Source: Acinetobacter sp. S54 (GTDB taxonomy: Bacteria; Pseudomonadota; Gammaproteobacteria; Pseudomonadales; Moraxellaceae). Taken from it: a DNA stretch of 64,000 nucleotides. A model generated the notes under the pieces. That model was not told the origin of the DNA. It made no database searches and saw only the letters and a program-made list of their open reading frames with translations. The position numbers and the translations under genes are program-made. The stretch is from the NCBI RefSeq assembly GCF_016624945.1, contig NZ_JACVUI010000013.1, forward strand, positions 16,540-80,539, in the 5' to 3' direction. Shown in pieces: positions 50,297 to 59,699 of this stretch (positions are counted from its first letter, which is position 1; every line of letters starts with the position of its first letter).

Positions 50297-50782
50297 TTAT
50301 AGAAATTGCGCACAGCACTGCTTAAATTTTTTACCCGAACCACAAATACAAGGTTGTTTCATCGTGAAGTGCTGATCTACAGTCGGATCAAGAAAGTACC
50401 ATTGCATCTGGTGTTGGACAAAATAAGAAAGTTCATGATGTACTTGTACTGTCTTACCGTCATGATAATGTGCTTTAAACTCAACCGATGCATGGTTTTT
50501 ACCTATTTTTGGCTGATGTTGTAGCACTTCCAGTTTTAGCCATTGATTCTGACGACTCCAATCAGCAATAGCCGCGCGATCTAAAAAGGGTTGCTGCCCC
50601 AATGCTGTCGTTTCGATCAAATAATCAATTTTTTGTAATGCAAAAGCACTATAACGCGAACGCATCAACTGTTCGGCTGAATGTACCACTGCTGTTTTTA
50701 AATGTAAGGGTTCACAACAGCTCACGTAATCGCCCTGACCACAAGGACAACGATTTTCTAAATTCATCTTTATTTCTGCCAT
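50297..50782 (-). CDS. ychJ: YchJ-family protein with SEC-C motifs
   Basis: 161 residues with two SEC-C zinc motifs: CPCGQGDYVSCC at the N-terminus and CICGSGKKFKQCC at the C-terminus, around a SnoaL/NTF2-like middle (LMRSRYSAFALQ). Function unknown. Two starts are possible: ATG 50782, whose AAGGG lies in the arm of the upstream terminator, and ATG 50767, with no clear site. 50782 is given tentatively. Confidence 0.83.
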   Translation of the reverse strand: MAEIKMNLENRCPCGQGDYVSCCEPLHLKTAVVHSAEQLMRSRYSAFALQKIDYLIETTALGQQPFLDRAAIADWSRQNQWLKLEVLQHQPKIGKNHASVEFKAHYHDGKTVQVHHELSYFVQHQMQWYFLDPTVDQHFTMKQPCICGSGKKFKQCCAQFL

Positions 50783-50784
50783 TG

Positions 50785-50813
50785 AAAAAATAGCCCTTAA
50801 ACAGGGCTATTAA
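50785..50813 (-). terminator. terminator of the terC-like gene, overlapping the ychJ leader
   Basis: On the minus strand AATAGCCC and GGGCTATT form an 8-bp stem followed by six T, 22 bases after the upstream stop. The ychJ ATG (50782) comes two bases after the T-run. Confidence 0.8.
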
Positions 50814-50834
50814 AATAATGAATGACTTGAAAAA

Positions 50835-52430
50835 CTAGTCATTTTTCTGTGGCTGCTTTTCATCAACAATCACGTGGACTTTTTCAATTTTGTGTCCATC
50901 CATAGTGACGACTTCAAAAATATAGCCATCAGCATGTACCTTCTGACCATTTTCAGGTAACCGTCCCAAATGAAATAGGATATAACCCGATAAGGTTGAA
51001 TATTCTTCAGTTTCATTGACCAAGTCGCGATTCAGCAATAAGGACACATGACGAATATCAGTTGATCCTTCCAGCATAAGTGAGCCATCTTCCAGACTTT
51101 CTGCTACCGCCTCCAGCTCATCTTCATCTGGAAATTCACCCGCAATTGCTTCAAGTACATCAATTGGAGTCACGATACCTTCAATCGAACCATATTCATT
51201 TAACACAATTGCCATTTGCAAAGGCGCCTGACGCAATTGTTCCATCACCATCAATACCTGTGCATTTTCATGCACAATGACAGGTTCACGTAAATGATGA
51301 CTAAAATTAATTGTACCTGTCTCAATATATTCATTTAAGACTTTGTGAGTTAAAGCAATCCCTTCAATATTATCCAACTCGCCTCTGGCTACAATGAGAC
51401 GTGAATGAGTCATAGAAAGTAAGCGCTGTTTTAAGGCTTCTGGTTGTTCTTCCAGATCAATCCACTCCAGCTCAGGTCGTGGTGTCATCACAGATTTTGC
51501 AGGTCGTTCAGATAGCCCTAAAACACCTTGCACCATTACACTATGATAAGCACCATTTTCTTCATCAAACATTTCATCGGCAAACGCTTGCGTTGCCAAT
51601 ACATCTTCATTTTCATTTTGTTGATTATCACTACTGCCAGCACTATTTTTACCGCCTAGCATTTTTAATACAGCAGACGCTGTTCGATAGCGTAAATCTG
51701 TGGTAGTTACCGCCTTTTCCTGATTATGGCGCATCGCCTGATTCGCCATTTCGATCAGCACAGCAAAACCAATTGCAGCATATAAATAGCCTTTCGGGAT
51801 ATGGAACCCGAAACCTTCCACGACCAGTGAGAAACCAATCATCATTAAAAATGCTAGACATAGAATGACCACTGTCGGATGTTTATTGACAAACTCCATA
51901 AGCGGCTTGGATGCCCAAAGCATAATCCCAACAGCGATAATGACTGCAATCATCATTACTGAAAGATGTTTGACCATACCGACAGCAGTAATCACACTAT
52001 CGAGTGAAAATACTGCATCCAACACGACAATCTGTACAATCACCATCCAAAACGTGGCATGTACTGGATTTTCTTCTTTTTGAAACTGCTGACCTTCTAA
52101 ACGTTCATGCAATTCCATCGTGCCTTTAAATAATAAGAACACACCGCCGAACAATAAAATCAGATCACGCCCTGAGAAAGGGTGATCAAAAATATGAAAG
52201 AGTGGACTGGTTAAAGTTACCACCCACGCGATTGAAGCCAGTAAAATCAGACGCATTCCTAGCGCCAGAATTAAGCCTAACACACGTGCTGTATTGCGCT
52301 GCTCAGGCGGTAACTTTTCCGCAAGAATAGCAATAAAGACCAGATTATCGATACCAAGAACGATTTCTAGAATAACTAGCGTCGCAAGGCCAATCCATGC
52401 AGAAGGATCAGACATCCATTCAAAAATCAT
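50835..52430 (-). CDS. TerC-family membrane protein with CBS and CorC domains
   Basis: A three-part protein of the YoaE/YegH type: an N-terminal TerC domain (residues ~10-235, about seven helices, motif [14 protein letters not shown] and [14 protein letters not shown] with acidic residues in the membrane), a CBS-pair (~300-425, [14 protein letters not shown]) and a C-terminal transporter-associated CorC/HlyC domain (~440-520). TerC proteins export Mn or supply metals to secreted enzymes; the exact role here is unknown. 531 residues, GGAGG upstream. No yybP-ykoY riboswitch was recognised in its leader. Confidence 0.85.
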   Translation of the reverse strand: MIFEWMSDPSAWIGLATLVILEIVLGIDNLVFIAILAEKLPPEQRNTARVLGLILALGMRLILLASIAWVVTLTSPLFHIFDHPFSGRDLILLFGGVFLLFKGTMELHERLEGQQFQKEENPVHATFWMVIVQIVVLDAVFSLDSVITAVGMVKHLSVMMIAVIIAVGIMLWASKPLMEFVNKHPTVVILCLAFLMMIGFSLVVEGFGFHIPKGYLYAAIGFAVLIEMANQAMRHNQEKAVTTTDLRYRTASAVLKMLGGKNSAGSSDNQQNENEDVLATQAFADEMFDEENGAYHSVMVQGVLGLSERPAKSVMTPRPELEWIDLEEQPEALKQRLLSMTHSRLIVARGELDNIEGIALTHKVLNEYIETGTINFSHHLREPVIVHENAQVLMVMEQLRQAPLQMAIVLNEYGSIEGIVTPIDVLEAIAGEFPDEDELEAVAESLEDGSLMLEGSTDIRHVSLLLNRDLVNETEEYSTLSGYILFHLGRLPENGQKVHADGYIFEVVTMDGHKIEKVHVIVDEKQPQKND

Positions 52431-52754
52431 TGACTGGTCTCCTCCTGCGATTTGTTATTGTTCTTATTCATATGCAGCGAGATACTTTGCTCGCTAAAAA
52501 TAAGGCGAAAATTTTGTTGTATAGACAAAGAAAAAACGAAGTGACGACAACCACTACCCATGGGCATAAATTTGTTGTTAAACAGGGTTTCAGTATAGGC
52601 AAGATTTTTTAAAAATTCATCTCTTTTTAAATCAGACGCAGATGTACGTCACTAAGCCAATACAAAGTTTATGCGACATACGCATAAAGTTGTCATATTT
52701 CTTGCTTAATGTAGTGAAGTAGAAATGAACGTGATAAGGTAAAACGAAAACGAG
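52431..52754. other. divergent regulatory region between terC-like and LOG genes
   Basis: 324 bases. Leftward side: a possible -10 (TATACT on the minus strand near 52592-52597), then a leader with a hairpin AGCGAG / CTCGCT (52476-52495). Rightward side: the palindrome at 52668-52688. No ORF longer than a shadow was found. The conserved core of the Mn-sensing yybP-ykoY riboswitch was looked for because TerC genes often carry it, and was not seen. Confidence 0.5.
52668..52688. promoter_or_regulatory. palindrome upstream of the LOG gene
   Basis: TTTATGCG, five bases (ACATA), CGCATAAA: a perfect 8-base inverted repeat, 67 bases before the LOG gene start and within the region shared with the divergent terC-like gene. 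No T-run follows, so an operator is more likely than a terminator. Confidence 0.45.
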
Positions 52755-53372
52755 ATGAATAGCGTAGTAGAAATGACACCAGACATGAATGTAACTGTAA
52801 AAACAACTCAACCTTTAATTGCTTTATATTGTGGATCACGTAGCGGAAACAAACCCATTTATCGAGAAAAAGCCATCGAACTGGCTCAAGGCATTGCAGA
52901 ACAGGGTTTTGGTATAGTTTATGGCGGTGCTAGCATTGGTCTCATGGGACAAGTGGCCGATACTGTACTTGAACATCATGGTGAAGTAGTTGGTGTTATT
53001 CCAGAGTTTATGCTGGATTATGAAGTAGCGCATGCAAAACTTACCGAATTGCATATTGTACGCACTATGCATGAACGTAAATCTATGATGGCAGATCGTG
53101 CTAGTGCTTTTGTTGCCCTGCCAGGGGGTTTAGGAACTTTTGAGGAAATTTTGGAAATTGCCACTTGGGGACAATTAAATCAACACCAGAAACCTATGAT
53201 TTTATATAACGTTAATGGTTTTTATGATGCCCTAATTGCACAACTAGATCATGCTGTTCAAGAAGGTTTTTTACCCCCGCAACATCGTGCCAAGTTGATT
53301 GTCTGCCATTGTATCGAAGAAATTTACACCACTATTAAAAACTTGAACCAGCCTAGTCATTTTGTGGTTTAA
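52755..53372 (+). CDS. LOG-family Rossmann-fold protein
   Basis: A 205-residue TIGR00730/LOG-type protein, often misnamed lysine decarboxylase. Family members hydrolyse nucleoside 5'-monophosphates to base and ribose 5-phosphate. Seen: YCGSRSG, YGGASIGLMGQVAD, the hallmark PGGLGTFEEI and HERKSMMADRAS (catalytic Arg). ATG 52755 gives about 20 extra N-terminal residues; an internal ATG at residue 11 is possible. A terminator follows. Confidence 0.9.
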   Translation: MNSVVEMTPDMNVTVKTTQPLIALYCGSRSGNKPIYREKAIELAQGIAEQGFGIVYGGASIGLMGQVADTVLEHHGEVVGVIPEFMLDYEVAHAKLTELHIVRTMHERKSMMADRASAFVALPGGLGTFEEILEIATWGQLNQHQKPMILYNVNGFYDALIAQLDHAVQEGFLPPQHRAKLIVCHCIEEIYTTIKNLNQPSHFVV

Positions 53373-53398
53373 CTTTCCCAAATCCATCGCAAATATCC

Positions 53399-53430
53399 AT
53401 GCGGATTTTTTAAATCCGCATTTTATTTTT
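53399..53430 (+). terminator. terminator of the LOG gene
   Basis: A 10-bp stem ATGCGGATTT / AAATCCGCAT with a TTT loop, followed by TTTATTTTT. Confidence 0.88.
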
Positions 53431-53537
53431 AACAAGAAAAAATAAAGAAATTGCTGGACTTCAACAGCAGTCAAATAACCTTTTATCTGATTTTATGCTA
53501 CTTTTAAGTAAAGCCCTCAGGATTTATTTTCACTTCT

Positions 53538-54929
53538 ATGAATGCCGCGCCCACGCATCAAAAATTACAGCCCGAATTTCGATTATTGGTATTTTTAGTG
53601 TCTATTGGCTTTTTTATGCAGGCACTCGATACCACGATCGTGAATACGGCTATTCCAACGATGGCGCATCATTTAAATGAAGATCCTCTACGCATGCATG
53701 GCGTAGTCGTTGCGTATGTACTCACTGTGGCTGCCTTTATCCCTTTAAGTGGCTGGTTGGCAGACCGTTTTGGAGTAAGAAATACATACTTTGCTGCAAT
53801 TATTATTTTTACAGCCGCCTCTTTAGGCTGTGGACTTTCTCAAAACCTCAACCAATTAATTTTATTCCGGGTTATTCAAGGTATCGGTGGTGCATTATTA
53901 TTGCCTGTCGGACGACTCGCCATGCTCAAGCTTATTCCTCGTACCCAATTTCTGGCAGCCATGAGCTTAATGAGTCTTGCTGGACTCATTGGCCCATTAA
54001 TTGGCCCGACATTGGGAGGTTGGTTAGTTGAGGTTGCGACATGGCACTGGGTGTTCCTGATTAATATTCCAATGGGTTTATTAGGCATTCTGGTTACCTT
54101 TAAAGCTATGCCGAATGCAACCGAACCTTCTGTCAAAGCATTTGACTTAAGTGGCTTTGTATTATTGATCGTGGCAATGGTGGGTTTATCTTTAGGTATT
54201 GAACATTTGGCAAGTCGTGAGTATTCCAAATGGCTTAGTATCAGTTTACTCAGTGCAGGAATATTTGCTGCATTCGTTTATGCCTATCACGCACATAATC
54301 ATCAAAATGCATTATTTCGCAGTGATTTATTTAAAAATAGAATTTATGCGATTGGAGTATTGGGCAACTTTTTTGCACGTTTTGGTGGCAATGCAGTGCC
54401 CTTTATTTTACCGTTGATGTTACAAGTTGCGTTTGGATTTGAACCTTTTTATACAGGTTTAATGATGATTCCCTTGGTGCTCGGATCTTTATTTTCTAAA
54501 CCAATTATCCGCCCCATTATTCAAAAGTTTGGCTATCGAACAGTTTTATTGACCAATACGATCTTAGTAGGTGCAGGCATTGCCAGTTTTGCCCTGATGA
54601 CAGCAGATACACTTTGGTGGATTCGTGCGATTCACTTTTTTATTTTTGGGATCCTCAACTCCTTACAATTTGTATCCATGAATACTCTGACCCTTAAGGA
54701 TCTATCACAACATGATGCCAGTAGTGGCAATAGTTTTTTATCTATGATCATGATGTTGTCAATGAGTATTGGAGTAGCGCTAGCAGGAACATTAATCAAT
54801 TTTTTTACCCAACATTTTGGTACTCAGCATCTCACAACTGCCTTTCATGCATCGCTAATTTGTCTAGGCTGTATCAATATTATTACGGCAATCGTGTTTT
54901 CGCGGATTCCACGCAATATGCCAGTTTAA
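53538..54929 (+). CDS. mdtD: MFS multidrug exporter, MdtD-like (DHA2)
   Basis: A 14-helix drug:H+ antiporter. Seen: the DHA2 start FMQALDTTIVNTAIPTM, motif A GWLADRFGVR, motif C-type GLIGPLIGPTLGGWLVE, and WHWVFLINIPMG. Length 463 and sequence style match E. coli MdtD (YegB), but no mdtABC genes are near; the drug range is unknown. Confidence 0.83.
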   Translation: MNAAPTHQKLQPEFRLLVFLVSIGFFMQALDTTIVNTAIPTMAHHLNEDPLRMHGVVVAYVLTVAAFIPLSGWLADRFGVRNTYFAAIIIFTAASLGCGLSQNLNQLILFRVIQGIGGALLLPVGRLAMLKLIPRTQFLAAMSLMSLAGLIGPLIGPTLGGWLVEVATWHWVFLINIPMGLLGILVTFKAMPNATEPSVKAFDLSGFVLLIVAMVGLSLGIEHLASREYSKWLSISLLSAGIFAAFVYAYHAHNHQNALFRSDLFKNRIYAIGVLGNFFARFGGNAVPFILPLMLQVAFGFEPFYTGLMMIPLVLGSLFSKPIIRPIIQKFGYRTVLLTNTILVGAGIASFALMTADTLWWIRAIHFFIFGILNSLQFVSMNTLTLKDLSQHDASSGNSFLSMIMMLSMSIGVALAGTLINFFTQHFGTQHLTTAFHASLICLGCINIITAIVFSRIPRNMPV

Positions 54930-55004
54930 TGGCGTTGCATTTTCATCATGGTATGTTTTTTTAGTTCAGGATAAGATGTAAATTCATCTATCAATATCAG
55001 TGCT

Positions 55005-55763
55005 ATGCCAAAAACCATGTCTTCTCGATCAACCCCCTATATCCCCTATTTTGGTGGAGGAATAGTCGCAGTCGTCATGGCATTATTGCTTTATTTTGGG
55101 GTGTTTTATCATCGTCAAGCCTCAGCACAGGATTATCCTGTACAAGGTTTTGATTTATCACATCATCAGGGTGATATTCAGTGGTCAAAGATTTCTCCTG
55201 AAAAATTTCAATTTGTGTATTTAAAAGCAACCGAAGGCGGTGACTTTAAAGATTCAAAATTTCAGGACAATTGGCTTAAAGCTAGAGAACGTGGGTTTCA
55301 TGTTGGCGCTTATCATTTTTATCGCCTATGCCGCGATGGTCAAATTCAGGCACAAAACTTTATTGAAACTGTTCCCAAAAAGCTCGATGCACTTCCACCT
55401 GTGATTGATCTGGAATACGACAGTAATTGTATTAATACGTATACCAAAGAGCAGTTACTTCAGGAAATCAAAGTGATGCACGATCTGTTAAAACGGCATT
55501 ACGCTAAGCAACCGATATTTTATGTCTCTAAGAGTTTCTATCACATCGTATTGGTGGGAAGTTTTAAAGATACGCCGCTTTGGATTCGTGATTATCAGGA
55601 AAAACCTCAATTGAAGGATCAACGAGACTGGATGTTTTGGCAATATACCAATCAGGGTAACATTCAAGGAATTGCCAAACCTGTCGATTTGAATGTGTTT
55701 TCAGGCTCACCGCGACAATGGCAAAAGTTCATTGAGCAAAATAAACAAACAACTAAACCATGA
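55005..55763 (+). CDS. membrane-anchored GH25 muramidase (lysozyme)
   Basis: A glycoside hydrolase family 25 enzyme that cuts peptidoglycan between MurNAc and GlcNAc. One N-terminal membrane helix (residues ~15-35) with no clear cleavage site suggests a type II anchor and a periplasmic catalytic domain. The catalytic barrel starts [13 protein letters not shown], contains [19 protein letters not shown] and the acidic pair in VIDLEYDSN, and ends DLNVFSG. There is no wall-binding domain and no holin or phage gene nearby, so it looks like a resident enzyme. The stop overlaps the dinB start. Confidence 0.88.
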   Translation: MPKTMSSRSTPYIPYFGGGIVAVVMALLLYFGVFYHRQASAQDYPVQGFDLSHHQGDIQWSKISPEKFQFVYLKATEGGDFKDSKFQDNWLKARERGFHVGAYHFYRLCRDGQIQAQNFIETVPKKLDALPPVIDLEYDSNCINTYTKEQLLQEIKVMHDLLKRHYAKQPIFYVSKSFYHIVLVGSFKDTPLWIRDYQEKPQLKDQRDWMFWQYTNQGNIQGIAKPVDLNVFSGSPRQWQKFIEQNKQTTKP

Positions 55764-56821
55764 TCATGCGTAAAATCATTCATATTGATATGGATGCGTT
55801 CTATGCCTCAGTCGAGTTACGTGAACATCCAGAACTTAAACATTTACCTGTGGTGATCTCATCGCATCATCCTCGTGCGGTCATTGCAGCAGCCTCGTAC
55901 CCCGCGCGTGAATTTGGTTTACGTTCTGCAATGTCGATGGGACAAGCCCGTAAGCTTTGTCCAGAGGTGGTGGTGATTGAACCTAATTTTGAAAAATATC
56001 GTGCAGTTTCCGCACAAATCCACCAGATTTTTCAACAATACACGTCGATCATTGAACCTTTATCTCTAGATGAAGCTTATCTGGATGTCACTGAAAATTT
56101 AAAAAACCTACCCAGCGCTACAGATGTTGCTATTCAAATTCGTCAGGATATTTTTAACGTTACAGGACTCACCGCTTCAGCAGGTGTCGCGCCGAATAAG
56201 TTTTTAGCCAAGATTGCCTCTGACTGGAACAAACCTGATGGTTTATGTGTAATTAAACCAAACCAAGTACAAGCTTTTATCCAACATTTGCCCTTAAAAA
56301 AAATCCCAGGGGTTGGACGAGTGACTCAGGAAAAATTACAACAGCTTAAGCTTGAAACGCTAGGTGATTTACAACAAATTGAAGAAAATATACTTATCCA
56401 TCATTTTGGTAAATATGGAAAACAATTGTTTCTTTATGCCCAAGGAATTGATCATCGAATAGTTCAAGCCGAACGAGAACGCCAGCAAATTTCCAAGGAA
56501 ACCACCTTTGATGGTGATTTATATCTCAGTGAATGTGTAGCCTATTGGCCACCACTCGCTGAAAAAGTCTGGAATAATTTACAGTATAAGCAACTGACTG
56601 CACGCGGTGTAACGATTAAACTGAAACTCAAAAATTTTCAGATTTATCAACACAGTAAAAGTTTTAAACGTCCTATTCAGTCACTGACCGAACTACTCGA
56701 TATTTTACAAATACTGCTCAATGAAATGCATTTGCCTACCGAATTTCAGTATCGTCTTATTGGTATGGGGGTATATCAACTAGCTCCCCAAGCCGATGAA
56801 AATCAATTATCGCTTTGGTGA
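55760..56821 (+). CDS. dinB: DNA polymerase IV
   Basis: A Y-family translesion polymerase. The palm opens [27 protein letters not shown] supplies the catalytic Asp/Glu; thumb [10 protein letters not shown] and the little finger follow. The C-terminus QLSLW fits a beta-clamp binding motif. Length 353. ATG 55760 overlaps the previous stop (ATGA); ATG 55766 two codons later is equally possible. No LexA-type box was recognised, and Acinetobacter generally lacks LexA. Confidence 0.93.
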   Translation: MIMRKIIHIDMDAFYASVELREHPELKHLPVVISSHHPRAVIAAASYPAREFGLRSAMSMGQARKLCPEVVVIEPNFEKYRAVSAQIHQIFQQYTSIIEPLSLDEAYLDVTENLKNLPSATDVAIQIRQDIFNVTGLTASAGVAPNKFLAKIASDWNKPDGLCVIKPNQVQAFIQHLPLKKIPGVGRVTQEKLQQLKLETLGDLQQIEENILIHHFGKYGKQLFLYAQGIDHRIVQAERERQQISKETTFDGDLYLSECVAYWPPLAEKVWNNLQYKQLTARGVTIKLKLKNFQIYQHSKSFKRPIQSLTELLDILQILLNEMHLPTEFQYRLIGMGVYQLAPQADENQLSLW

Positions 56822-56968
56822 TCTGCCGATTTTTTATTCAAATGCGCAAAAAACCAACCTTTTTACATTTCACTTCTGTTTTATTTTAGAGTAATCTAGC
56901 CTCGCAAATGCATTTACCCATGTATCTGCGGTTATGCTAAAACCTTACCTTTATTTTTAGCATGCTGT

Positions 56969-57007
56969 CCTGTAGTTAGCGTGACGAAAAAATCCGAATA
57001 TTACAGG
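56969..57007 (+). other. possible leader hairpin before MHS transporter gene
   Basis: CCTGTA (56969-56974) and TACAGG (57002-57007) could close a leader structure ending 36 bases before the start codon. The helix is short, the enclosed sequence matches no riboswitch I recognise. Confidence 0.25.
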
Positions 57008-57042
57008 GCAACTGGTTCTTAAAAACATGGGATTCCTCTTGC

Positions 57043-58368
57043 ATGCCCCCTTCTCCTCCTGTCTCGCAAGCGCAGCGCGCTCGTAAAGCCGCATTTAGTA
57101 GTTTCATTGGTGCTGTTGTCGATTGGTACGACTTTCTTCTCTACGGTATTGTTGCTGCACTGGTTTTTAATCATCAGTTTTTCCCTAATGTTAGTCCTGC
57201 GATTGGTACACTGGCTGCATTTGCTACCTTTGGTGTAGGTTTTTTATTTCGCCCATTGGGTGGCATTGTCTTTGGTCATTTTGGTGACCGTCTAGGTCGT
57301 AAAAAAATGCTGTTCCTGACCGTATTTTTAATGGGGACAGCAACTGTTCTGATTGGTTTACTTCCCAATTTTGCAAGTATTGGCTGGTGGGCGCCAGTTT
57401 TGTTGGTTTTACTTCGTGCTATTCAAGGCTTTGCTGTGGGTGGTGAGTGGGGTGGAGCGGCTCTCATGGCTGTAGAAAGTGCACCCGCGGGACGTAAGGC
57501 TTTCTACAGCAGTGGTGTACAGATCGGTTACGGGGTTGGACTGATGCTAGCAACAGGTAGTGTCTCATTGGTCATCTATCTGTGGGGTCAGGAGGCTTTT
57601 GCTGATTGGGCATGGCGCATTCCCTTCCTAGCCAGCGTGATTCTGGTTTTATTTGCGTTATGGGTAAGGGGTGGACAAGAAGAATCACAAGAATTTGTAG
57701 CAAATGTTGTTAAAGCTAAGCAACAACCTGCCAAAGTACCTTTATTTGAAGCTGTTCGACAGAATCCCAAAGGCTTTTTTTATATTATCGCCTTACGTTT
57801 GGCCGAATTACTTACCATGTATCTGGTCACAACCTTTGCCTTAAATTATTCCACTAAAAATTTAGGCATGTCTTCTAGTTTATTTTTAAATATTGGTCTG
57901 ATGGTCGGTGCGATTAGCTGTTTCACTATTCCTTTTTTTGCTCATATTTCTGACCGTTTTGGCCGTCGTCGGATGTGTGTTGTAGGTGGCTTGATTGGTG
58001 CGGTCTGCGCTTTTCCATTTTTCTTTGCCTTAGAAAGTGGTTCAACAATCTGGATTATTCTATTTGCGATTTTATTGGCTAACCTTTCCCACGATATGGT
58101 CGTCAGTGTACACCAGCCTATTTTTACAGAGTTATTTGGTACAGCCTATCGCTATAGCGGTGCTGGTGTCGGTTATCAGGTAGCCAGTATTGTTGGTGGA
58201 GGTTTCACTCCTTTTATCGCTGCAGCATTGGTAACATTGGCAAATGGGCAATGGCACTATGTTGCTATTTATTTAACCATTGGATGTTTACTTACCACTT
58301 TAGTTGCAGCGCGAATGAAAGCACACGTACAATCAGAAACATCTTCTGAATATGTACAGGCAAAATAA
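57043..58368 (+). CDS. MFS metabolite:H+ symporter (MHS family)
   Basis: A 12-helix transporter of the metabolite:H+ symporter group (ShiA, ProP, YdfJ, KgtP). Seen: SFIGAVVDWYDFLLYG, GHFGDRLGRKKML, RAIQGFAVGGEWGGAALMAVE and a second HISDRFGRRRM loop. The substrate cannot be read from sequence; shikimate-like or organic acid is plausible. The ribosome-binding site is poor (GGGA 11 bases upstream). ridA abuts with no gap, suggesting the transported compound yields a reactive enamine or is linked to RidA-type chemistry. Confidence 0.82.
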   Translation: MPPSPPVSQAQRARKAAFSSFIGAVVDWYDFLLYGIVAALVFNHQFFPNVSPAIGTLAAFATFGVGFLFRPLGGIVFGHFGDRLGRKKMLFLTVFLMGTATVLIGLLPNFASIGWWAPVLLVLLRAIQGFAVGGEWGGAALMAVESAPAGRKAFYSSGVQIGYGVGLMLATGSVSLVIYLWGQEAFADWAWRIPFLASVILVLFALWVRGGQEESQEFVANVVKAKQQPAKVPLFEAVRQNPKGFFYIIALRLAELLTMYLVTTFALNYSTKNLGMSSSLFLNIGLMVGAISCFTIPFFAHISDRFGRRRMCVVGGLIGAVCAFPFFFALESGSTIWIILFAILLANLSHDMVVSVHQPIFTELFGTAYRYSGAGVGYQVASIVGGGFTPFIAAALVTLANGQWHYVAIYLTIGCLLTTLVAARMKAHVQSETSSEYVQAK

Positions 58369-58722
58369 ATGAGCGTTCAACGTTTACATATTACCAAACG
58401 TTTTTCTGAAATCGCGATTTCGGGCAATCTGGTACATCTTGCGGGCCAGCTTGCTGAAGATTTCACGTTGGATATTCGCGGTCAGACCCAACAAACACTA
58501 GATTTGATAGATCGATTTCTGGCAGATGCAGGGACAGATAAAAGTCATATTCTCTCAGTGATGATCTTTCTTAAAGATATTGAAAATGACTACGCAGGCA
58601 TGAATGACGTCTGGGATGCATGGTGTGCAGATATACAGGCACTTCCACGCACCTGTGTTGAAGCGAAAATGTATCGCCCAGACGTATTGGTTGAAATGAC
58701 AGTGGTCGCAGTTAAACCTTAA
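58369..58722 (+). CDS. RidA-family protein
   Basis: 117 residues of the YjgF/YER057c/UK114 fold. The family deaminates 2-aminoacrylate-type enamines and related imines. Seen: HLAGQLAEDF, QTQQTLDLIDRFLADAG and the C-terminal RTCVEAKMYRPDVLVEMTVVAV with the conserved Arg and Glu of the active site. It lacks the usual IPYSQAV N-terminus of RidA proper, so it is a divergent subfamily. It starts directly after the transporter stop. Its 3' end overlaps the convergent DUF2726 gene by 11 bases. Confidence 0.87.
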   Translation: MSVQRLHITKRFSEIAISGNLVHLAGQLAEDFTLDIRGQTQQTLDLIDRFLADAGTDKSHILSVMIFLKDIENDYAGMNDVWDAWCADIQALPRTCVEAKMYRPDVLVEMTVVAVKP

Positions 58723-59239
58723 GATTACTGACCGTATCGAGCTTAAATACCCGACTTTGCGCTGGAAAAGTGATCTGAGAAGGTTGAGCATGGACTGAAA
58801 TCAGATCATTTTCAAACTGTTCTCTTAAATCCTCAAGCTCAGGCACCACATCGTAACGAATCACTCGGTATCCTGCTAGTTCCAATAAACGATCCTGATA
58901 ATAATCAGGATGAATTCGTCTAGCATGACTCAGATCGGCAAAAGCAACGATCGCAAAGACCTGATAATTTTGATCCAATACTACAAAGTCAGCCACCATT
59001 GACTGATACTTATGGCGTGTTCTTAAAAATTTGGTAGTGAGTAAGGCATCAAATGAAACCCGTGCCAAGACGGTGAACTCTGGGAATATTTGTTTTAAGC
59101 GTGTGAAAAATAATTGTTCATGACTACTCATCACAGCACGACGTTTTAACGCACTATCATAAAGTTGCTCACGCTTCAGACCTTTATAGGCCATGAATGA
59201 GATCAGCATCAAAATGCTAATCGCTAAAAAATAATACAT
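58712..59239 (-). CDS. DUF2726 domain protein, membrane-anchored
   Basis: One N-terminal membrane helix (residues ~3-18) followed by a DUF2726 domain (~40-150). The domain has the pattern LTARVSFDALL, VADFVVLDQNYQVFAIV and LLELAGYRVIRYDVVPE, which resembles PD-(D/E)XK nuclease-like folds with the DFVV strand and downstream acidic and Lys positions; catalysis is not established. The canonical EL-D-H segment reads VAFADLSHARR here. ATG 59239 has AAAGGA nine bases upstream; TTG 59248 abuts the site. The product is 175 residues. Confidence 0.75.
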   Translation of the reverse strand: MYYFLAISILMLISFMAYKGLKREQLYDSALKRRAVMSSHEQLFFTRLKQIFPEFTVLARVSFDALLTTKFLRTRHKYQSMVADFVVLDQNYQVFAIVAFADLSHARRIHPDYYQDRLLELAGYRVIRYDVVPELEDLREQFENDLISVHAQPSQITFPAQSRVFKLDTVSNLKV

Positions 59240-59654
59240 CTGAATCAATCCTTTAATATTTTTTATATTTCGGTTTCAAGACCGATTTGTTCTACTTCAC
59301 CTGCTTATTTTTCATTTTACAGGTTTCCATTTAATCTAAATTAAAAGTCTATGTCCTTTCAATCAAGTTAGACCAAAGTCTAGAACACCATTCCATGGCT
59401 CTTTTCATCATAATAAATTAAAGCAAAGATGCAAGTGTTGTATATCGGATTTTATCTATATTAAGGGTGCAACATCGCAGATAAACTGATGTATTTATTT
59501 TATTTTTATCTGACCGACTTAGCCTAAATCCAATAAGTAATGTTTTGTATATTTCAGGTTTGGTTTGAGACGATTCAGACTTAAAAAATCATATTATCTG
59601 ATGGGCTGCATAATTAACATATTGCCTTTAGAATAATAGAATTCAAGTTTTGAA
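59240..59654. other. 415-base AT-rich intergenic region
   Basis: Upstream of the DUF2726 gene and downstream of ygiQ. No ORF, RNA gene or repeat was recognised. It should hold the leftward promoter for DUF2726. Confidence 0.5.
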
Positions 59655-59690
59655 AAAAAAACACCTCGGTTATTCAAGGTGTTTTTTTTA
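59655..59690 (-). terminator. terminator of ygiQ
   Basis: CACCT / AGGTG extended by eight or nine A-T pairs, with the T-run on the minus strand, 10 bases past the ygiQ stop. Confidence 0.8.
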
Positions 59691-59699
59691 AACAATCAA

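Noticed and set aside
52431..52600. Mn-sensing yybP-ykoY riboswitch before the terC-like gene
   Set aside because: Expected from family knowledge, but the conserved GGGGAGUA-type core was not found.
55005..55763. Phage endolysin
   Set aside because: It is GH25, but has an N-terminal membrane anchor and no holin, spanin or phage structural gene nearby.
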